From contig CM049313.1 in NCBI GenBank assembly GCA_026874595.1, positions 33,383,159-33,447,158 on the forward strand: a DNA stretch of 64,000 nucleotides, read 5' to 3'. This document shows positions 56,901 to 62,900 of this stretch, piece after piece. Both the position numbers and the translations under genes were made by a program. The number at the start of each line of letters is the position of its first letter. Position 1 is the first letter of the stretch. This stretch comes from Sipunculus nudus (Eukaryota > Annelida > Sipuncula > Golfingiida > Sipunculidae). The notes beneath the pieces were generated by a model, which saw nothing but the letters and a program-made list of their open reading frames with translations, had not been told where the DNA came from and made no database searches.

Positions 56901-59900
56901 AATTTGCATGTCCACCAGGCCGTTACACTGACTTCACCAACCTCACCGCTGTCGAGCAATGTACATTGTGTCCACCCACGGTTGCATGTTTAGTCGGCAC
57001 TGGTGGGCAGCAGAAACCACCAGTGGCATGCGCTATGGGCCACTACTGTCCTGTCGGCACAGCAGCACCTAATCAGCATCCTTGTCCTGCTGGAAGCTGG
57101 ACCAACCGCACCAACCTGGCAGATCTGACCGAGTGCTACGCATGTCCAAAAGGATCCTATTGTCTGGAAGGTTCCTCAACCCCTACTGGACTGTGTTTCA
57201 CAGGACACTGGTGTCCAACAGGTATGTGAATTATCAATGGATTCAATATACTGTGGTTGGCTTCATACTTATTGGGTATTTCTAATTTTTAAGTGTATTG
57301 CGAGAGTTCCATTTTCATAATTTCACCATACCATATAGTAAACTACACACAGTATATATACATTATTATATGAATTGTTTAATGTTGGCATAAAAAAAAC
57401 CTTAAACAATAAGGACCCTTAGGGTGTATTAGATGGATTGAAATACTAGTTTATTATAGACATATAATATATAGTCCAAAGTTGCATTGGGTGTATTTTC
57501 ATGAATATTTACATTTCACAAATATTGCAATTTGTTAACATTAAGTGGACTACAGTATTCTTAATAAGGCCACACAAGAAAGTTATTCTTTAACAGTCCA
57601 AATTCAGTAATCCACTTCATGTCAGCTAGGGTAACTTTCCCACTCACAACGAAATGTCTGTCTAGCAGCTCACACATTTGTCTTTTTTTCCTCAGGAACC
57701 CCACTTGGAAATAGCAACCCGTGCCGTGCAGGCTCTTTCAGTAACAACACTGGAAATCACAAATGTCTGTCCAGCGGCTCACACATTTGTCTTTTTTTCC
57801 ACAGGAACCCCACTTGGAAATAGCAACCCGTGCCATGCAGGCTCTTTCAGTTACAACACTGGAAATCACAAATGTCTGTCCAGCGGCTCACACATTTGTC
57901 TTTTTTTCCTCAGGAACCCCACTTGGAAATAGGAACCCGTGCCATGCAGGCTCTTTCAGTAACAACACTGGAAATCACAAATGTCTGTCCAGCGGCTCAC
58001 ACATTTGTCTTTTTTTCCTCAGGAACCCCACTTGGAAATAGCAACCCGTGCCATGCAGGCTCTTTCAGTAACAACACTGGAAATCACAAATGTCTGTCCA
58101 GCGGCTCACACATTTGTCTTTTTTTCCTCAGGAACCCCACTTGGAAATAGCAACCCGTGCCATGCAGGCTCTTTCAGTAACAACACTGGAAATCACAAAT
58201 GTCTGTCCAGCGGCTCACACATTTGTATTTTTTTCCTCAGGAACCCCACTTGGAAATAGCAACCCGTGCCATGCAGGCTCTTTCAGTAACAACACTGGAA
58301 ATCACAAATGTCTGTCCAGCGGCTCACACATTTGTCTTTTTTTCCTCAGGAACCCCACTTGGAAATAGCAACCCGTGCCATGCAGGCTCTTTCAGTAACA
58401 ACACTGGAAATCACAAATGTCTGTCCAGCGGCTCACACATTTGTCTTTTTTTCCACAGGAACCCCACTTGGAAATAGCAACCCGTGCCATGCAGGCTCTT
58501 TCAGTAACAACACTGGAAATCACAAATGTCTGTCTAGCAGCTCACACATTTGTCTTTTTTTCCTCAGGAACCCCACTTGGAAATAGCAACCCGTGCCGTG
58601 CAGGCTCTTTCAGTAACAACACTGGAAATCACAAATGTCTGTCCAGCGGCTCACACATTTGTCTTTTTTTCCACAGGAACCCCACTTGGAAATAGCAACC
58701 CGTGCCATGCAGGCTCTTTCAGTAACAACACTGGAAATCACAAATGTCTGTCCAGCGGCTCACACATTTGTCTTTTTTTCCACAGGAACCCCACTTGGAA
58801 ATAGCAACCCGTGCCATGCAGGCTCTTCCAGTAACAACACTGGAAATCACAAATGGGAACAATGTGAGGACTGTCTGAAAGGTCACTACTGTCCAGCAGG
58901 GTCATCTCTGCCCACTGAGTGCCCAAGGTAAGGTGTTTTTACTGCTGTTCTTTTAGACAGAACTCTTTATGGTCTTTCTAAAATACAGAAGAGTTACCAA
59001 CAAGTCACCAAAAAGAACTGAAGAGTAAATGAAAAGTAATGGAAATTTACCAAAATGTTACTGAAAAGTAATGAAATGTTACTGATAAATTAAGGAAAAA
59101 ACTGAAAAAAGTACCTGAAATTGAATGAAAAGCCAAAATAAAATTGTTTTATCCTAGCATAAAGTTCATAAATATGTGCAAATTTCACTCATAAAAGATC
59201 ACAGAAAGTAGTACAAAAAAGTTTTTGTAAAGCTAATGACTTGTACCAAAATTTTACTTTCTTGTAACATTTTCTTAAAGTTTTGGTACCCTTTGGTAGT
59301 TTTATGGTAGTTTTTCTGTATTTTTCAATGTTTGGCAAGACCCTCTATCAAGGCAAGCATATGTCCTTTCATTCACTGTTAGAATCTCTGTGATAACCTA
59401 CCAGGACCAATCAGATTGGTCATTAACCAAGCAGATGATATTATATTTGTGGTTCCTTATGTAGTTGTGAAATTTGTACCTTCAGGCACCAGAAAAAGAT
59501 ATTAACCTTAGGTGAGTTTGATAAAGCAAGAATATACTTTATGTGTATCATTATGTTTCAGTGGCACATTTAACCGCAACACCAAGGGTGAGAACTTAAC
59601 AGCGTGTGAAGCATGCACAGCTGGTTACTACTGTCCTGGCACAGCCAATGTTGAACCACTGCCATGTGAGAAGGGCAACTACTCTGAATCTGGATGGGCG
59701 ATGTGTAAAACATGTGAACCCGGCCACTACTGTGATTCCAACGCAACAAGCTGGGATCTGATGTGGAACCACAGAATCTGTCCCGCAGGGCTTGAATGTC
59801 CAGCCGGCATGACCAGAGCTCCAGATCTGTATAGTAACCGCTGTCGTAAAGGCCACTACTGTCCACGAGGTGACATCAACCCCTGCCCTGTTCCCTGTCC

Positions 59901-62900
59901 AAACGGAACATACAATGAGCACTATGGTCTTAAACAGGTAGGTCTGCTTCTGGTCACCTCGCACTATAGACATTAGTACATAAGTGATCCCATACCCCAA
60001 AGCCAGGATCTACTGTGTAATTAGGCTCCAGAAAATACCAATTTAAGAATACCTATATGTATCCTCTTGTTATCAGAAAATTAACTCTTTACACTTTCAT
60101 ACAAATTCATTTAGAAGTGCTGAAGAGTTTATTATGTCTAAACTGTGACTATCAAAAAGTTGAATTTCACTGAAACTTTTGGGATAGGTTGGCTTTGATA
60201 CAAGGAAAAGATTGTTTTTAGTGCACGTAGTCTATATCTCAGTTTGTTCATATGACTTCATCTGGTGCTGACATCTGGTGAAGTATTTGGTACTATTCAG
60301 ATCGTGTAAAACAGGTCAGGTTGATCCAGATGAAACTCGTCAGTTTGTGAAGGTGTATGCACCCTTACCACACTCTGGTTATACTTTGGATTCAGAAAAT
60401 TCATGGACTATAATTGTTTGTGTTTTGTCACCAAGAGCTTTTCGAGCAGGGCTTGTCATATACTTTTGAGAGTACTTGTCCATGAATTTTAAGTCGCCTT
60501 TCTAAAATTAGTATTTACAGCCAGCACCCCAAGTGTGTTCAAAATAACTGTGTTGCTTGTTTTATTGCATGTTGGACAATTAAGTGTGTTAATTATATTT
60601 CTCTTTAGTATATGTACAGATAAAAGTATAGGTACTTGAAGAGGCATGACCTGTATGGTTACATTTCTCCAAGAAAGAAATATAGCTAACTGAAGATTAA
60701 TTAAGCTTCAATCCTTTTGGTAAAGGTTTGCATTGGAACCACTTGCCCAGTCAAGCAAGTAGGGACCCACTTTTGGTTGCCCTACAACCATATTCTGGAA
60801 CTTACTTGGCCTAGGCAGGCAGTTAACTGTCAGTGTTGAGCCCTGTCATGTTCTTAATTGTATCCGCCAAAACAGAGTTTTGCGGATACTATGTTTTCAG
60901 CCCACCAGCGCCGCCGCTGCCGCCGCCACCACCGCCGCCACCGCGTAGGTGTCCGTAGAACTCCTCCGTAACCGCTGGGCGGAATTTTACGAAACCCGGG
61001 ATTATGTTTGGGTCACATGTGAACTGCTGTGCCCCGATTTTGTTTTGACCTCTGACCTTTCCTCTGCGCTCTGCATACGTTTGTGCGTCTGTTTCCACAC
61101 ATAAACCCACATATCTCGGGAACCGTTTGACCGATCAGGAAAATTTTTTTGCACAAATGTAGCCCTTTGAGAGCTTTATAACATTCACAAAAAATGGTGG
61201 CGCCACCTGCAACCATGTTTGCACAGTGTCCATCTGTTCGTCCGCCTTGGGTTAAAATCACTCGTATCTCTGCAGTGGTTTGACTAATTCACCTGAAATT
61301 CAGCATGCGTATACATCCCTGACAGCTCTCTTGATTTTATGACAGGTGGCGCCACCTACATTCTAGTTTATGCAGCAGATATCCAAGCTCATATCTTGGG
61401 AACCGTTTGACCGATTGGGCCAAAGTTATGCATGTGTATAGTTCTCACATAGCTCTTTATCATACGCAAAACTGGTGGCGCCACCTGCAACCATTTTTGC
61501 ACAGCGTCCATCTGTTTGTCTGCCAAGGGCAAAAATCACTCATATACATGTAGTGGTTTGACTTATCTGCCTTAAATTTTGCATATGTATACAACTTGGA
61601 CGGCTTTCTGGATTTTGTGGTAGGTGGCGCAACCTACAAACACAATTTGGCTGCAGACATCCATGCTAATATGCAACACTTCACTCTATTTCCCCTTGCC
61701 ACTCAATCCATGCCTCACTTCACCCGTTCCACTCTGATTTAGGCGGATACATGTAGTCGCTTGTCAACTACCCGTATTCTAGTTTTGTTTTACAAGGAGT
61801 TGGTGAAATAGGAAAGCAGTATCCTAACATAAAATGATTTAGGTCTGGGGTCTTGAAATGCTGTAGCAGTTATTGATAATATGGAAAATTAAATGTAATA
61901 TCTTGGTTCATAACTCTGAGTGAATTTATAATTGATATGTCAATAGGAGCAGGTTGGTAAGCTGGCAGTATTATTTGGTTATGAAATTAGAGTTATTCTT
62001 TTTTTTAAGATTTACTGAAAATGATGCTAATTACTCTTTTTTTCACTCTTTGTTTCCCGCAGCACTTTTTTTTTTTTTAATAAAAGAGTTGCAATATTTA
62101 CTATTTCTCTTGTACTGTAACAGTCCAGTAAGTACAAGATGGGGCTTTTTTAAATCTTTGTTTGGCAAATACCAAGCATGTGTCACAACATGTGGAAAAT
62201 GCCCTCATCTTCAGGCCATAGCATGTGAACCATGCATGTTTCTGGCTTTGGGAGTTTTATATATCTATATACATACATACATTCTATATAAAACACATCT
62301 TTCTTCAGTATATTATGCAAAATTTGGAATTATTGCTGATTTTACTCTTTTTCTGCTCTTTTATTTCAAAGAAGGCTACTCGTTTTTTATCAGAGAACTT
62401 ACTCTTTTTTGATTATTTCACTGTGGCAGGTCTGTACTGCTTCTCAGTAAATTTGAGAATCTATATATTTCTGTATTTTTTTAATATTTATGATTTTGTT
62501 TTTGCAGGTATCAGAGTGCCAGGCCTGTAAGGCAGGTTATTACTGCGTTCCTGAAGGACTGGAACAGCCCGCTGGTCCCTGTCCTGGTGGGTATTACTGT
62601 CCTAAGGGGACGGCTGAACCTAACAGCTTCCCATGTCCGATCGGCTTCTACAGAAACGGTTCAGCTAAAGAGAGTTTCCAGGACTGCACTGAGTGTATCT
62701 CAGGATACTACTGTGACGAGGAAGGGTTAGCGCTGCCTAAGGAGTGCCCACAGGGTTATTTCTGTGTGTCTGGCAGCACAATGCCTCAGCCATGTCCGCT
62801 TGGAACATACGGTAACTCTACAGGGCTTAGACGCAGTACCGACTGTACGCCATGCCCTGGTGGTTATTACTGTGATGGCATCGGACGGACTTCACCGACT

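Noticed and set aside
57696-58785. The 109-bp units as ten extra micro-exons
   Set aside because: No usable donor exists in the unit; the only GT after the exon part (AAATGTCTG) does not resemble a splice donor.
57678-58804. A repetitive protein of 84-106-residue overlapping frames
   Set aside because: These are frame-shifted readings of the 109-bp splice-site array; none exceeds about two units before a stop.
57652-58850. CRISPR-like array
   Set aside because: Direct repeats are contiguous with no unique spacers, the context is eukaryotic, and the unit is a splice border.
60889-61110. Gly-rich reverse-strand peptide
   Set aside because: Produced by the GCC-repeat tract near the left end of element A2.
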